Assembly (NCBI GenBank): GCA_963738365.1
Contig: CAVTWH010000008.1
Coordinates: 457,112-521,111 of the forward strand
DNA length: 64,000 bases
Origin: CAVTWH01 sp963738365
Lineage (GTDB): Bacteria > Actinomycetota > Actinomycetes > Mycobacteriales > Micromonosporaceae
Direction: 5' to 3'
Positions 19,445 through 27,508 of the stretch are shown piece after piece. A program made the translations under genes and the position numbers. Each line of letters begins with the position of its first letter. Position 1 is the stretch's first letter. A model generated the notes under the pieces. It did no database searches. It saw only the letters and a program-made list of their open reading frames with translations, and was not told the DNA's origin.

Positions 19445-21457
19445 CTACCGGTCGGCCGCTCCGTCCAGCGACTCGGCCGGTCGCCGCGGCGTCACGGGCA
19501 TGTTCGGGGCGTACCCGGTCCCGGTGAACGGCGACGGCAGCACCGGCGCCCCCTGCCTCGGGATACGCGTGGTGTGGTCCGATCCGGCGACAACCTGCGC
19601 GGGCTCCGGGTCGGGCGCGGCGGGGTCGGCCGGGGCGTCGTCCGGGTCGGCCAGGCTCCGGGTGGCCAGGCTGCGGTCCGGCGGCTCGGCCGGGATGCGC
19701 TGGGGCAGCGGACCGCCCGCGGTGTGCTGCACGTCACCGGTGCCGCCGGGCGGCGGAGTGGCGTCCCGCCCGGGCGGCGGTGTGGTGCTGCGTCCGGGTG
19801 GCGGTGTGGTGCTGCGTCCGGACGGTGGGGTGGTGCTGCGTCCGGGCGGTGGGGTGGTGCTGCGTCCGGGCGGTGGGGTGGCGGTGTCGCCCTGGCGGGG
19901 GACCGGCAGCGGCGCCGGGAACAGCGGTACCGGGCGGACCCGGCGGCGGCGCAGGCCCAGCGCCAGCCCGAGCAGCACCAGGATGAGCAGCGCCATCGAG
20001 CTGGTGACCAGGCGCCAGCCGACGCTCTGCACGGCGGCGGTGGCGTACCCGGTGATCTGGTCGATCGGGTCGTCGGCCGGTTCGTCGGCCGGGGTGGCGC
20101 TGGCGCTGGCGCTGGCCGACGGGAGCATGCCCTGGTCCGCGAGGGCGCCCGGGCTGTGCGGGGCGGCGGTGATCTGCCAGGACGCCTGGGTGGCCAGCGG
20201 GTCCAGGCCGGCCGGCGTCAGGCTGGCCCGCAGGACACCCACCACGGGCGCGTCGGCGCGGGCCTTCGGGCTGATCGACAGCGTGAACGCCACCCGCTTC
20301 GCCGCCCCGGCCGGGACCTGTCCGAGCTGGCAGGACTGGGTCTCCGGGGCGACCTGGCGGTGGCTGGCGCACTCGGCCGGGTAGCCGGTGACGGTCACCC
20401 CCGGCGGGGTCACCACCTGGAGTTCGGCGGCGCCGGAGACCTTGCCGGTGTTGGTCAGGTGCGTCACCAGCTGCCCGGCGGTACTGAACGCGGCACCCAG
20501 CGGGACGTCCTCGGCGGACAGCGTCAACCCGTTGACCGGCGGGCCGGGCGGGAAGTTCACCCCCCAGCCGGTCGGCGTGGCGTCGGCGGTGACCGTGGGC
20601 GCGTCCACCGACTGGCCGCGCACCGTCACCTGCCCGTTCAGCGGCGCGTGGCGCCAGGCCTGCGGCGACACCGTGATGTTGACCTTCACCAGGGCCTGGT
20701 CGCCGGGCGCCAGGGTGGTGTCACAGGAGCCCTGGCCACAGCTCGCCGAGCCGCGGTCGGTGACCCCCGGCGGCAGCGTGTACGTCACGTGCGCGCTGGT
20801 CGTCACGGTGCCCAGGTTGGTCAGGTACACGGTGAACGAGGTGGCGCCGTCGCCGTTCCAGTACCCCTCGGCCAGGTCCGCCACGCCGGCTCCGACGTCG
20901 ATCTTCACGATCCGCGGCGGTGGCGGCGGCGCGGCCGGGGTGGTCGGCTCGACCGCCGGCGGCGGGCTGGCCGGCGGATCGGTGGTCGGCGGGTCGGTCG
21001 GCGCCACCGGCTCGACCGTCGGGCTGCTCGGCGGGTCGGCGGGCGGGTCGTCGGCGGGACCGTTCTCCTCGTCGACCAGCCCGGGCAGCGATCCGGCCAG
21101 TGCCGGGGCGGCGGCGGGCGGCGCGGCGATCGCCTGGGGCAACTGCCCGGCCAGCGCGAGCCGCACGGTCGACGCACCGGCGACAACCAGCGCCCGTCCG
21201 ACTCCGCCGGCTACGCCGACGGCTCCGGGCACGCTGACGGCTCCCGTCGTGCTGGGCAGGCCGGACACGCTGGAGGGCCCGGGCACGCTGGAGAGTCCGG
21301 GCACGCTGGAGAGTCCGGGCACGCTGGAGAGTCCGGACACGCTGGGGAGGCCGGGCACGCTGACGGCTCCGGCCAGGCCGACCACGCCGGCCAGGCCCGA
21401 TGCGGCCAGCGCAGCCAGCATTCGGGTACCCCGACGCCCCCCGGGGAACTTCGACAC
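19445..21457 (-). CDS. Repeat-rich, single-pass surface protein with CARDB/DUF11-like ectodomain
   Basis: 670 residues. The N-terminal signal-like helix (MLAALAASGLAGVVGLAG) is followed by six hexapeptide repeats (SVPGLS type) and an acidic Pro/Asp/Thr spacer. Two beta-sandwich-like ectodomains span about 185-440 (FTVYLTNLGTVTTSAHVTYTLPPGVT; LVTHLTNTGKVSGAAELQVVTPPGV), each with a Cys pair. A transmembrane helix follows (MALLILVLLGLALGL, near 475-495). The cytoplasmic tail of about 170 residues has four TTPPPGRS repeats. No sortase motif and no enzyme domain were seen. Function unknown; it could be an adhesin or envelope sensor. Start supported by GAGGA 7 nt before GTG 21457. Confidence 0.75.
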   Translation of the reverse strand: MSKFPGGRRGTRMLAALAASGLAGVVGLAGAVSVPGLPSVSGLSSVPGLSSVPGLSSVPGPSSVSGLPSTTGAVSVPGAVGVAGGVGRALVVAGASTVRLALAGQLPQAIAAPPAAAPALAGSLPGLVDEENGPADDPPADPPSSPTVEPVAPTDPPTTDPPASPPPAVEPTTPAAPPPPPRIVKIDVGAGVADLAEGYWNGDGATSFTVYLTNLGTVTTSAHVTYTLPPGVTDRGSASCGQGSCDTTLAPGDQALVKVNITVSPQAWRHAPLNGQVTVRGQSVDAPTVTADATPTGWGVNFPPGPPVNGLTLSAEDVPLGAAFSTAGQLVTHLTNTGKVSGAAELQVVTPPGVTVTGYPAECASHRQVAPETQSCQLGQVPAGAAKRVAFTLSISPKARADAPVVGVLRASLTPAGLDPLATQASWQITAAPHSPGALADQGMLPSASASASATPADEPADDPIDQITGYATAAVQSVGWRLVTSSMALLILVLLGLALGLRRRRVRPVPLFPAPLPVPRQGDTATPPPGRSTTPPPGRSTTPPSGRSTTPPPGRSTTPPPGRDATPPPGGTGDVQHTAGGPLPQRIPAEPPDRSLATRSLADPDDAPADPAAPDPEPAQVVAGSDHTTRIPRQGAPVLPSPFTGTGYAPNMPVTPRRPAESLDGAADR
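19776..19881. repeat. 24-bp tandem repeat, 4.5 copies
   Basis: Four full copies (19776-19871) plus a partial copy encode TTPPPGRS repeats in the cytoplasmic tail of the surface protein. Confidence 0.9.
21252..21359. repeat. 18-bp tandem repeat, 6 copies
   Basis: Six 18-bp units encode SVPGLS-type hexapeptides just after the signal-like segment of the surface protein. Some neighbouring copies are identical, suggesting recent duplication. Confidence 0.9.
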
Positions 21458-21642
21458 GTGACTATCCTCGTTGTTCGTCTGTGGTCCTGCGTATCAGGTG
21501 ACCGACCAGTGCCGGACCCGCCCCTTTGTCCGATCGCACCTGGCCCGTCCCGCTCGACCCTGACTGCGCCAGCCGGGCGGTGCCGACCATTGTGCGGCCT
21601 GTCTGTCGCGATCGCATCACGGGCAGCGCGACGGCGGCACTC

Positions 21643-21655
21643 TACGATGTGTCAG
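21643..21655 (+). promoter_or_regulatory. -10 box TACGAT before nuoA
   Basis: TACGAT at 21643-21648 lies exactly 7 nt before ATG 21656, predicting leaderless nuoA mRNA. The same hexamer and spacing occur before nuoC. Confidence 0.5.
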
Positions 21656-22033
21656 ATGAACGGCTATCTGTCGTCCTACGCCACTCTCGGGCTGCTGCTG
21701 GTGCTCGGCGCGGGCGTGTTCGTCGCGGCCTTCACCGGCAACCGGCTGCTGCGCCCGGCCCGCCCCGCCGCCAGCGCCGGCAAGCGCACCAGCTACGAGT
21801 GCGGCCTCGACCCGGTCGGCGCCGACTGGGCCCAGGCACACATCCGCTACTACCTCTACGCCTACCTCTACGTGCTGTTCGCCGTGGAGAGCGTGTTCCT
21901 GTTCCCCTGGGCGGTGGTCTACAACCTGCCCGGCTTCGGTACCTCCACAGTGGTCGAGATGGCCATCTTCGTCGGTGTGCTGGCCCTCGGCCTGCTCTAC
22001 GCCTACCGGCGCCGGGTGCTGCACTGGAGCTGA
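21656..22033 (+). CDS. nuoA: NADH-quinone oxidoreductase subunit A-like (second complex I)
   Basis: 125 residues with three transmembrane helices (near 5-28, 60-85, 95-118). KRTSYECGLDPVG carries the conserved YECG loop of NuoA, which meets the quinone cavity. It stands alone here: folP2 follows convergently, and the next nuo gene on this strand (nuoC) is 15.3 kb away. ATG 21656 was preferred to 21647 because of the -10 box 7 nt upstream. Membrane arm, proton-pumping complex I. Confidence 0.92.
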   Translation: MNGYLSSYATLGLLLVLGAGVFVAAFTGNRLLRPARPAASAGKRTSYECGLDPVGADWAQAHIRYYLYAYLYVLFAVESVFLFPWAVVYNLPGFGTSTVVEMAIFVGVLALGLLYAYRRRVLHWS

Positions 22034-22050
22034 CCAGCGCGCCGGCCGGT

Positions 22051-22920
22051 TCAGGCCAGCGCGCGGCGGGACACCGCCGGCTGCCGGTCGCCCCGGATCG
22101 AGGCGACCATGTCCAGCACCCGGCGGGTCGGGCGGACCTGGTGGGCGCGGAACACCCGGGCACCCAGCCAGGCCGACACGGCGGTGGCCGCGAGGGTGCC
22201 CTCCAGCCGCTGGTCCACTCCGACGTTCAGGGTCTCCCCGACGAAGTCCTTGTTGGACAGCGCCACCAGCACCGGCCAGCCGGTGGCCACCAGGGCGCCG
22301 AGGTCGCGGGTGAGGGCCAGCGAGTGCCGGGTGTTCTTGCCGAAGTCGTGCGCCGGGTCGATCAGGATGCCGTCCCGGCGTACCCCGGCCGCCACGGCGC
22401 GCGCGGCCAGGCCGGTGACCGTGTCGAGCACGTCGGCGACCACGTCGGGGAAGGCCGCCCGGTGCGGTCGGGTACGCGGGGTCAGCCCGCCGGCGTGCGA
22501 ACACACCAGCCCCGCGCCGGTCGCCGCGGCCACCTCGGCCAGCTCCGGATCGGCGCCGGCCCAGGTGTCGTTGACCAGGTCCGCCCCGGCCGGTACGGCC
22601 TCCCGGGCGACCTCGGCGCGCCAGGTGTCGATCGAGATCACCACGTCCGGGAACTCGGCCCGGACCGCCGCGATGGTGGCCACCGTGCGGCGGATCTCCT
22701 CGGCCGGGTCCACCGCGGGCCCCGGTCCGGCCTTCACCCCGCCGATGTCGATGATGTCCGCGCCCTCGGCCACCGCCCGCGCCACCGCGCGCAGCGCGGC
22801 GCCGGGGTCGAAGGTGGCGCCCTTGTCGAAGAACGAGTCCGGCGTCCGGTTCACGATCGCCATCACGATCAGCTCGGTGGGCCCGAAGGTGCGTGGACCG
22901 AGTCGCAGCGGCGTACCCAC
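22051..22920 (-). CDS. folP2: Dihydropteroate synthase-like paralogue (FolP2 type)
   Basis: 289 residues, TIM barrel. LIVMAIVNRTPDSFFDKGATFDPG matches the DHPS start, but the usual NVTPDSF reads NRTPDSF. The second loop (GGESTRPG in true DHPS) reads GGVKAGPG. The Lys loop survives only as ALSNKDFVGE. This is the pattern of mycobacterial FolP2, a paralogue reported not to replace FolP1, so a role in folate synthesis should not be assumed. GTG start has GGAGA at good distance. The divergent downstream genes keep the mycobacterial order (DivIVA-like, tag, DUF3117). Confidence 0.85.
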   Translation of the reverse strand: MGTPLRLGPRTFGPTELIVMAIVNRTPDSFFDKGATFDPGAALRAVARAVAEGADIIDIGGVKAGPGPAVDPAEEIRRTVATIAAVRAEFPDVVISIDTWRAEVAREAVPAGADLVNDTWAGADPELAEVAAATGAGLVCSHAGGLTPRTRPHRAAFPDVVADVLDTVTGLAARAVAAGVRRDGILIDPAHDFGKNTRHSLALTRDLGALVATGWPVLVALSNKDFVGETLNVGVDQRLEGTLAATAVSAWLGARVFRAHQVRPTRRVLDMVASIRGDRQPAVSRRALA

Positions 22921-23037
22921 TCGGGTCTCCTTTCATCGACCAGCGTTCCGCCCGCACCGCCGCGACCAGCGGCGTCGACGCGGACCGGCGACGCGTAACG
23001 AGAAATCCGGCCCGCGCTATCGCCCGGGCGGGGCCGG

Positions 23038-23057
23038 CATGCCACGATCGTGGCATG
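23038..23057. promoter_or_regulatory. Perfect 20-bp palindrome over the start codon of the DivIVA-like gene
   Basis: CATGCCACGATCGTGGCATG is a perfect inverted repeat. It includes a possible -10 (CACGAT, 23043-23048) and the ATG at 23055. It could be an operator or an RNA hairpin that hides the start. Confidence 0.6.
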
Positions 23058-23734
23058 GGCCAGTTCCTCCTCGTCCTCGTCGTGGCCATTGTCGCCGCCG
23101 CGATCGTCTTCGGCGTGGTCACCATGATCAATGATGCGGACGCCGGGCTCGCGCCGGCCGAGCCGGACGGGCGCGCCGTCCCGCTGCCCGGTACGCGGCC
23201 GCTCGCCGAGACCGACGTCGCCGCGCTGCGCTTCGACACCACCCTGCGCGGCTACCGGATGGAGCAGGTGGACCAGGCGCTGCGCCGGGCCGCCTACGAC
23301 ATCGGGTACAAGGACGAGCTGATCACGGTGCTGGAGGCCGAGGTCGAGGCGCTGCGCGGGGACCGGCGCGAGGAGGCCGACGAGCTGCGGGCGGCGCGCC
23401 GTCGCTCGGCGATCCCGACCGAGGAGTCCCCCACCGAGCTGGACGACGTCGCCCCGGAGGACCCGGCGACGGTCGAGCCGGCGGTGACGCCCGACGAGCC
23501 GGCCGCCACCGTGGACGAGGACGCCCTGGCCGCGGCCGACGAGGCGGACACCGACGCGGTCAGCGCGTCGGACAACACTGACGCGCTCAGCGCGTCCGAC
23601 GACACCGACGCGCCCAACGCGTCCGGAGACACTGACGCGCCCAGCGGGTCGGCCGATATCGACGTGTCGGGTGAGCCGACCGACGGGGCGGCGGTGGCTG
23701 GAGCCGGGCGGGCCGGGCGGATCAGCACCGGTGA
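23055..23734 (+). CDS. Membrane-anchored DivIVA-domain protein
   Basis: About 225 residues. An N-terminal transmembrane helix (FLLVLVVAIVAAAIVFGVV) precedes a short DivIVA-like segment: LRFDTTLRGYRMEQVDQALRR, then a coiled coil (DELITVLEAEVEALRGDRREEADELRAARR). The acidic tail carries four 9-residue repeats (DTDAxSAS type). It resembles mycobacterial Rv1209-type proteins in position and form. Likely a polar or septal membrane scaffold. The frame runs on without a stop; a one-base shift near 23,700 would end it at the TGA overlapping the next GTG (23731). Confidence 0.75.
23544..23651. repeat. 27-bp tandem repeat, 4 copies
   Basis: Four in-frame, diverged 27-bp units coding for an acidic Asp/Thr/Ser tail in the DivIVA-like protein. 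Confidence 0.85.
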
Positions 23735-24199
23735 CCGTCCCCGCGGAGGTGCCCGGGGCCGGCGAGGTCACCGCCACGGTGATCGTCAAGGCGCCCGCCG
23801 AGCGGGTGTACGCCGCCTTCACCGCCTGGGAGCGGCAGGGCGAGTGGATCCCGTTCACCACCGTGCGGGTGGTCACCGGCGACGGCGGGGGGGCAGCACC
23901 ATCGAGGCGGTCACCGCGCTCGGGCCGGCGGTGCTGCGCGACGAGATGCGGGTGGAAGCTCGACCCGCCGTACGAGGTCCGGGTGGTGCACCAGGGCAGA
24001 TGCTGCGCGGCCCCGGCGTGATGCGCTGCACCCCGCTGGGGCGGGGCGTACCCAGGTGGTCTGGCACGAGTGGTTCCAGCTGCCCGGCGGCCTGGCCGGC
24101 CGGTTCGCCTGGCCGGTGCTGTGGCCCGGCTCCAAGGTCAGCCTGACCGGGGCGCTGCGGCGCTTCGCCCGCCTGGTGGAGGCCGGCGGGCTGCCGTGA
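23731..24199 (+). CDS. SRPBCC-family (polyketide cyclase/START-like) protein, frameshifted
   Basis: About 155 residues when four or more frame changes are joined (near 23886, 23952, 24000 and 24050). Pieces read VTATVIVKAPAERVYAAFTAWERQGEWIPFTTVRVV, STIEAVTALGPAVLRDEMRV, DPPYEVRVVHQG, RGPGVMRCTPL and WFQLPGGLAGRFAWPVLWPGSK. This is the usual lipid- or hydrophobe-binding SRPBCC helix-grip fold. One shift is at a run of seven G. Start (GTG) and end (TGA/GTGA) overlap both neighbours, as in an operon. Ligand unknown. Confidence 0.7.
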
Positions 24200-24778
24200 C
24201 CGGCGCCGATCTGGTGATGGGCGCCGACGGCCTGGCCCGCTGCCCGTGGGGCAGCGGCGCCGACTACCTGGCCTACCACGACACCGAGTGGGGCCGGCCG
24301 GTGCGCGACGACGACGGCCTCTACGAGCGGCTGACCCTGGAGGCGTTCCAGTCCGGGCTGTCCTGGCTGACCATCCTGCGCAAGCGGCCGGCGTTCCGGG
24401 CCGCGTTCGCCGGCTTCGAGATCGCGAAGGTCGCCGCGTTCGACCGACGCCGACGTCGCAGCGGCTGCTGGCCGACGCCGGCATCGTGCGCAACCGCGGC
24501 AAGATCGAGGCGGCCATCGCCAACGCCCGCGCCGCGCTCGACCTGCCGCGACGGGCTGGCCGCGCTGCTGTGGTCGTACGCGCCCCGCACCGCGCCCCCG
24601 TCCCGGGTCGCTGGCCGAGGTGCCGGCCAGTACGCCGGAGTCGACGGCGATGGCCAAGGAGCTGCGAAGCGCGGGCTTCCGGTTCGTCGGGCCGACCACG
24701 GCGTACGCGCTGATGCAGGCCACCGGCATGGTCGACGACCACCTGACCGGCTGCCACGTGCCGCCGTATCCGCGCTGA
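24196..24778 (+). CDS. tag: 3-methyladenine DNA glycosylase I, frameshifted
   Basis: About 193 residues after joining three frame changes (near 24450, 24548 and 24605). LARCPWGSGADYLAYHDTEWGRPVRDDDGLYERLTLEAFQSGLSW is the Tag signature with the HDTEWG motif. Later pieces give ILRKRPAFRAAFAGF, ADAGIVRNRGKIEAAIANA, FRFVGPTTAYALMQATGMVDDHLTGCH (zinc-binding Cys/His end). It removes 3-methyladenine from alkylated DNA. The GTG overlaps the upstream stop. The tag next to DivIVA-like and DUF3117 genes repeats the mycobacterial order. Confidence 0.85.
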
Positions 24779-24801
24779 CGCCCCACCGCGGGGCGCCTGG
24801 C

Positions 24802-24814
24802 TAGCATGGGACAC
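24802..24814 (+). promoter_or_regulatory. -10 box TAGCAT, predicted leaderless start
   Basis: TAGCAT (24802-24807) lies 7 nt before ATG 24815, favouring that start over ATG 24806. Confidence 0.45.
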
Positions 24815-25024
24815 ATGTCCGTACGCCCCTCCTGGCTGGTCAGCCTCGACCTGCCGATCGAGGCCGGCTCACCGGCCGAGGCGGTCGCCGAGTTCTGGGC
24901 CTACGTGCGGGAGCTGGGGCCGGCGGAGCTGCCCGCCTTCGTCTCGCCGCGCGGCAACGAGCTGGCCATGCAGGCGTACCTGCTCGACGCGCCGGTCAAC
25001 CTGGACCCGGAGGCGGACAGCTGA
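24815..25024 (+). CDS. Small hypothetical protein
   Basis: 69 residues (MSVRPSWLVSLDLPIEAGSP... to PVNLDPEADS). Codon use is typical of the region (GC-rich third positions), and a -10 box fits a leaderless start. No signal peptide, membrane segment or known motif. It ends 6 bp before the convergent enoyl-CoA hydratase gene. It is probably real but no function can be suggested. Confidence 0.6.
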   Translation: MSVRPSWLVSLDLPIEAGSPAEAVAEFWAYVRELGPAELPAFVSPRGNELAMQAYLLDAPVNLDPEADS

Positions 25025-25030
25025 GCCGGA

Positions 25031-25816
25031 TCAGCGCCCGGTGAAGGTGGGGCGCTGCTTGGCGACGAAGGCGGCGGTCGCGGCCCGGTGGTCGGCGGTG
25101 GCGCCGGCGCGCGCCTGGGCGTCGGCCTCGACCGCGAGCGCCTCGGCGAAGCTGCCGGTGCGCCGACCAGCTCCCGCTTGATCTGGCCGTAGGCGACGGT
25201 GGGCCCGCCGGCCAGCTGGGCGGCCAGCGCCGTGGCGGCCGGCAGCACCTCCTCGTCGTCGTCCACCAGCGTGGTCAGCAGCCCGAGGCGCAGCGCGTCG
25301 GCCGCCCGTACCGGCTGGGCGAGCAGCAGCATTTCGGTGGCCTTGGCGTGCCCGACCAGCCGGGGCAGGGTCCAGGACAGCCCGGTGTCGGCGGCCAGGG
25401 CGATCTCGGCGAAGGCGATCAGGAAGCTGGTGGACGGCCCGCCGACGCGGAAGTCGGCGAGCAGCGCCAGGCCCACCCGGCACCGGCGGCGCTGCCGCGC
25501 ACCGCGGCGACCACCGGCTTCGGCAGCGCGGCCAGCGCCGAGGCGATCGGGTTGTAGTGCGCCACCACCGTGCCCAGCGGCGGCCCCTGGCATCGGCCAG
25601 GTCGGCGGCGTGCTCCTTGAGGTCCTGGCCGACGCAGAAGGCCCGGCCGGCGCCGGCGAGCAGCACCGCCCGGCACTGCCGGTCGGCGGCGAGTCCGGCG
25701 ACGGCGTCCCGCAGCGCCTCCTTGAGCGCGGTGTCCAACGAGTTGAGCGCGTCGGGCCGGTTCATGGTGAGGGTGACGACGCCGCCGGCCCGCTCGACCA
25801 GCAGTACCTCGTCCAT
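25031..25816 (-). CDS. Enoyl-CoA hydratase/isomerase family protein, frameshifted
   Basis: About 260 residues once frame changes near 25590, 25475 and 25163 are joined. MDEVLLVERAGGVVTLTMNRPDALNSLD, AGRAFCVGQDLKEHA (first oxyanion-hole segment), HYNPIASALAALPKPVVAAVRGSAAGAG (second segment) and GLALLADFRV are crotonase signatures. It adds water to, or isomerises, enoyl-CoA thioesters. Its position beside paaX suggests a PaaG/PaaF-like role in phenylacetate catabolism, but no other paa gene is present. GAGGAG precedes ATG 25816. Confidence 0.8.
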   Translation of the reverse strand: MDEVLLVERAGGVVTLTMNRPDALNSLDTALKEALRDAVAGLAADRQCRAVLLAGAGRAFCVGQDLKEHAADLADARGRRWARWWRTTTRSPRRWPRCRSRWSPRCAAAPPVPGGPGAARRLPRRRAVHQLPDRLRRDRPGRRHRAVLDPAPAGRARQGHRNAAARPAGTGGRRAAPRAADHAGGRRRGGAAGRHGAGRPAGRRAHRRLRPDQAGAGRRTGSFAEALAVEADAQARAGATADHRAATAAFVAKQRPTFTGR

Positions 25817-25834
25817 CGCTGCTCCTCGCTCGCC

Positions 25835-25906
25835 GCCGGTCTGGTTTGCCGCGCTGCCGGTCTGGTTTGCCGCGTTGTCGGTCTGTCTGCCGCGCTGCCG
25901 GTCAGC
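25835..25906. repeat. 21-bp tandem repeat, about 3.5 copies
   Basis: Units of 20-21 bp fill the gap between the end of paaX and the start of the hydratase gene. They carry no evident protein. Confidence 0.85.
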
Positions 25907-26757
25907 GGCGGTGTGCCGGTTCGGGTCGGGCCGGGTGGCCGGCGCCGCGTCGGGTCGGTCCCGGCCGGCTCGCCTGCTCCAGCCGGGCCGCCACGTACCG
26001 GTCCGCCGCCGGGCGCAGCCGGCCGGCGTGCTCGTCGAAGAACTCGGCCGCCGCGTCCCCGGCCACGGTGACGGCAGCAGCTCGGGCGGCAAGCTGCGGG
26101 TCCCGGAACAGGAAAGTACGCCAGGCGTGCACGAGCTGGAACCGGGCCGCGTAGGCGGCCTCGTCGTCCTGCCCCGCCACCGTGGCCACCACCGGGCGCA
26201 GCTCGCACCACGAACCGCCGGTACGCGCTGCCCAGCGCCTCCAGGTCCCAGGCGCGGCGGACCAGCGCGGCGGCGCCCGCGGCGCCGCCGGAGTGCCGGG
26301 CGCGGAACCGCTCGTGCCCGACGCCCGCCTCGGCCAGCAGGGCGGCGGCCTCCTGCGCCGGGCGGGGGGCGATCCAGGTGTTGTCGGCGAGGCTGCCGTA
26401 GCCGAGGAAGGCCAGGCTGGCGGCGAGCCGGAGCCGGTCGGTGCGGGGCCCGGGCGCCTCGATGAGCAGCATGTCGAAGGTGCCGTCCCAGGTGATCGGG
26501 TTGGTCCGGTAGATCCGGGCGGCCGACTCGTCCAGCCGGCGGACCGCCTTCGGGGTGAGCAGGTAACCCGGCCCGCTGGACAGCCGCAGCGGGTGCAGCC
26601 AGCCCTGCCGGACCATCCGGGACACCGCGGTGCGTACCGCCGGGGCCGCGATGCCCAGCGGCGCGAGCAGCTTGACCAGCGCGGCCACCGGGGCGCGGCC
26701 GCCGTGCGGGCGCAGGTAGTCGCCGAACAGGTCGAAGAGGGCCGAGCGGGCCTGCAC
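25902..26757 (-). CDS. paaX: PaaX-family transcriptional repressor, frameshifted
   Basis: About 280 residues. The N-terminal winged helix is ARSALFDLFGDYLRPHGG...AVRTAVSRMVRQGWLHPLRL...GYLLTPKAVRRLDE. The central ligand domain has WDGTFDMLLIE and LRLAASLAFLGYGSLADNTWIAP. The C-terminal domain has FQLVHAWRTFLFRDP and LPPELLPSPWPG. Frame changes are near 26207, 26095 and 26055. PaaX repressors respond to phenylacetyl-CoA. GGAGGAG precedes GTG 26757. It lies upstream of, and reads into, the hydratase gene, so it may control it. Confidence 0.82.
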
Positions 26758-26846
26758 GTGCGTCTCCTCCCCGTCGGCGGCCGGAGTGCACCGACCCGCT
26801 CCGCGACCCGCAGCACGATCGCCAGGCTGCGGAAATGTCGCTCATT

Positions 26847-26860
26847 GTGACAGTTGTCAC
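26847..26860. promoter_or_regulatory. Palindrome in the paaX / DUF3117 intergenic region
   Basis: GTGACAGTTGTCAC is a perfect inverted repeat with a 2-bp centre, 90 bp before the paaX start. On the minus strand it falls within the spacer of a possible TTGGCC-N18-CACAAT promoter. It is a candidate PaaX autoregulatory operator. Confidence 0.4.
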
Positions 26861-27031
26861 CGCCTTTGGCCAAGCCTCTGTCATACCTGAGCGGGCCCAG
26901 TTTGGGCATCCCGGCCCTCATCAGGGAAAATCATTGGTCGGACCGGGTACAGGGGTAGGCACTCCACCAGGTCCGCAGTCTTGCCGACCGGAAGAGGCAG
27001 TCCGGTCGGTCGATGTTCGAGGGGAGACGAC

Positions 27032-27199
27032 ATGGCGGCGATGAAGCCGCGGACGGGCGACGGTCCGCTGGAGGTCACCAAGGAAGGGCGCGGCATCGTG
27101 ATGCGGGTGCCCCTGGAGGGCGGTGGCCGGCTTGTCGTCGAGATGACCCCGGACGAGGCGAACGCCCTCGGTGATGCGCTGCGGGCGGCGACCGGCTGA
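27032..27199 (+). CDS. DUF3117 family protein
   Basis: 55 residues, MAAMKPRTGDGPLEVTKEGR...MTPDEANALGDALRAATG, the full length of the DUF3117 family, which is highly conserved in actinobacteria (Rv1211 type). No known function. GGGGAGA precedes the ATG. In mycobacteria it also follows tag. Confidence 0.9.
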   Translation: MAAMKPRTGDGPLEVTKEGRGIVMRVPLEGGGRLVVEMTPDEANALGDALRAATG

Positions 27200-27508
27200 T
27201 CCACCCGGTGGGGTCGACCGGTCGCGCCGTCCGCGTCCGGCACCCCGCCACCGGCCCCGCGCCGGAAGGCTCCGGCCAGGTCGCGGCCGACCCACCCGCG
27301 CCGGTCGGCGCTCGTGGTCGTGCCGGCGCACGCCCACCGGCCGTGCCGTGGTGCCGGTAACGGCCGGCGGGCCGGCGGCTGCCGTCCCGCGCGCTGCGGC
27401 GGTACGGTTCCAGGCCTGTGCCGTCGTCCCGCGCCGGCCGGCGCCGGCTGTGCCGGGCCGCGGTGCTCCGCCCTGGCGTCCCTGTCTGACCCGTCCTGGG
27501 GGTTCCAC
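27200..27508. other. Intergenic region before pepA
   Basis: 309 bp of GC-rich sequence. Open frames here have no start or homology that I trust. No terminator hairpin or clear promoter was found. The pepA mRNA leader probably begins here. Confidence 0.4.

Noticed and set aside
19109..22033. A 974-codon open frame on the plus strand opposite the surface protein
   Set aside because: Composition is Arg/Gly/His-rich, without family motifs. It is the antisense of a well-supported protein; only its last 125 codons (nuoA) are real.
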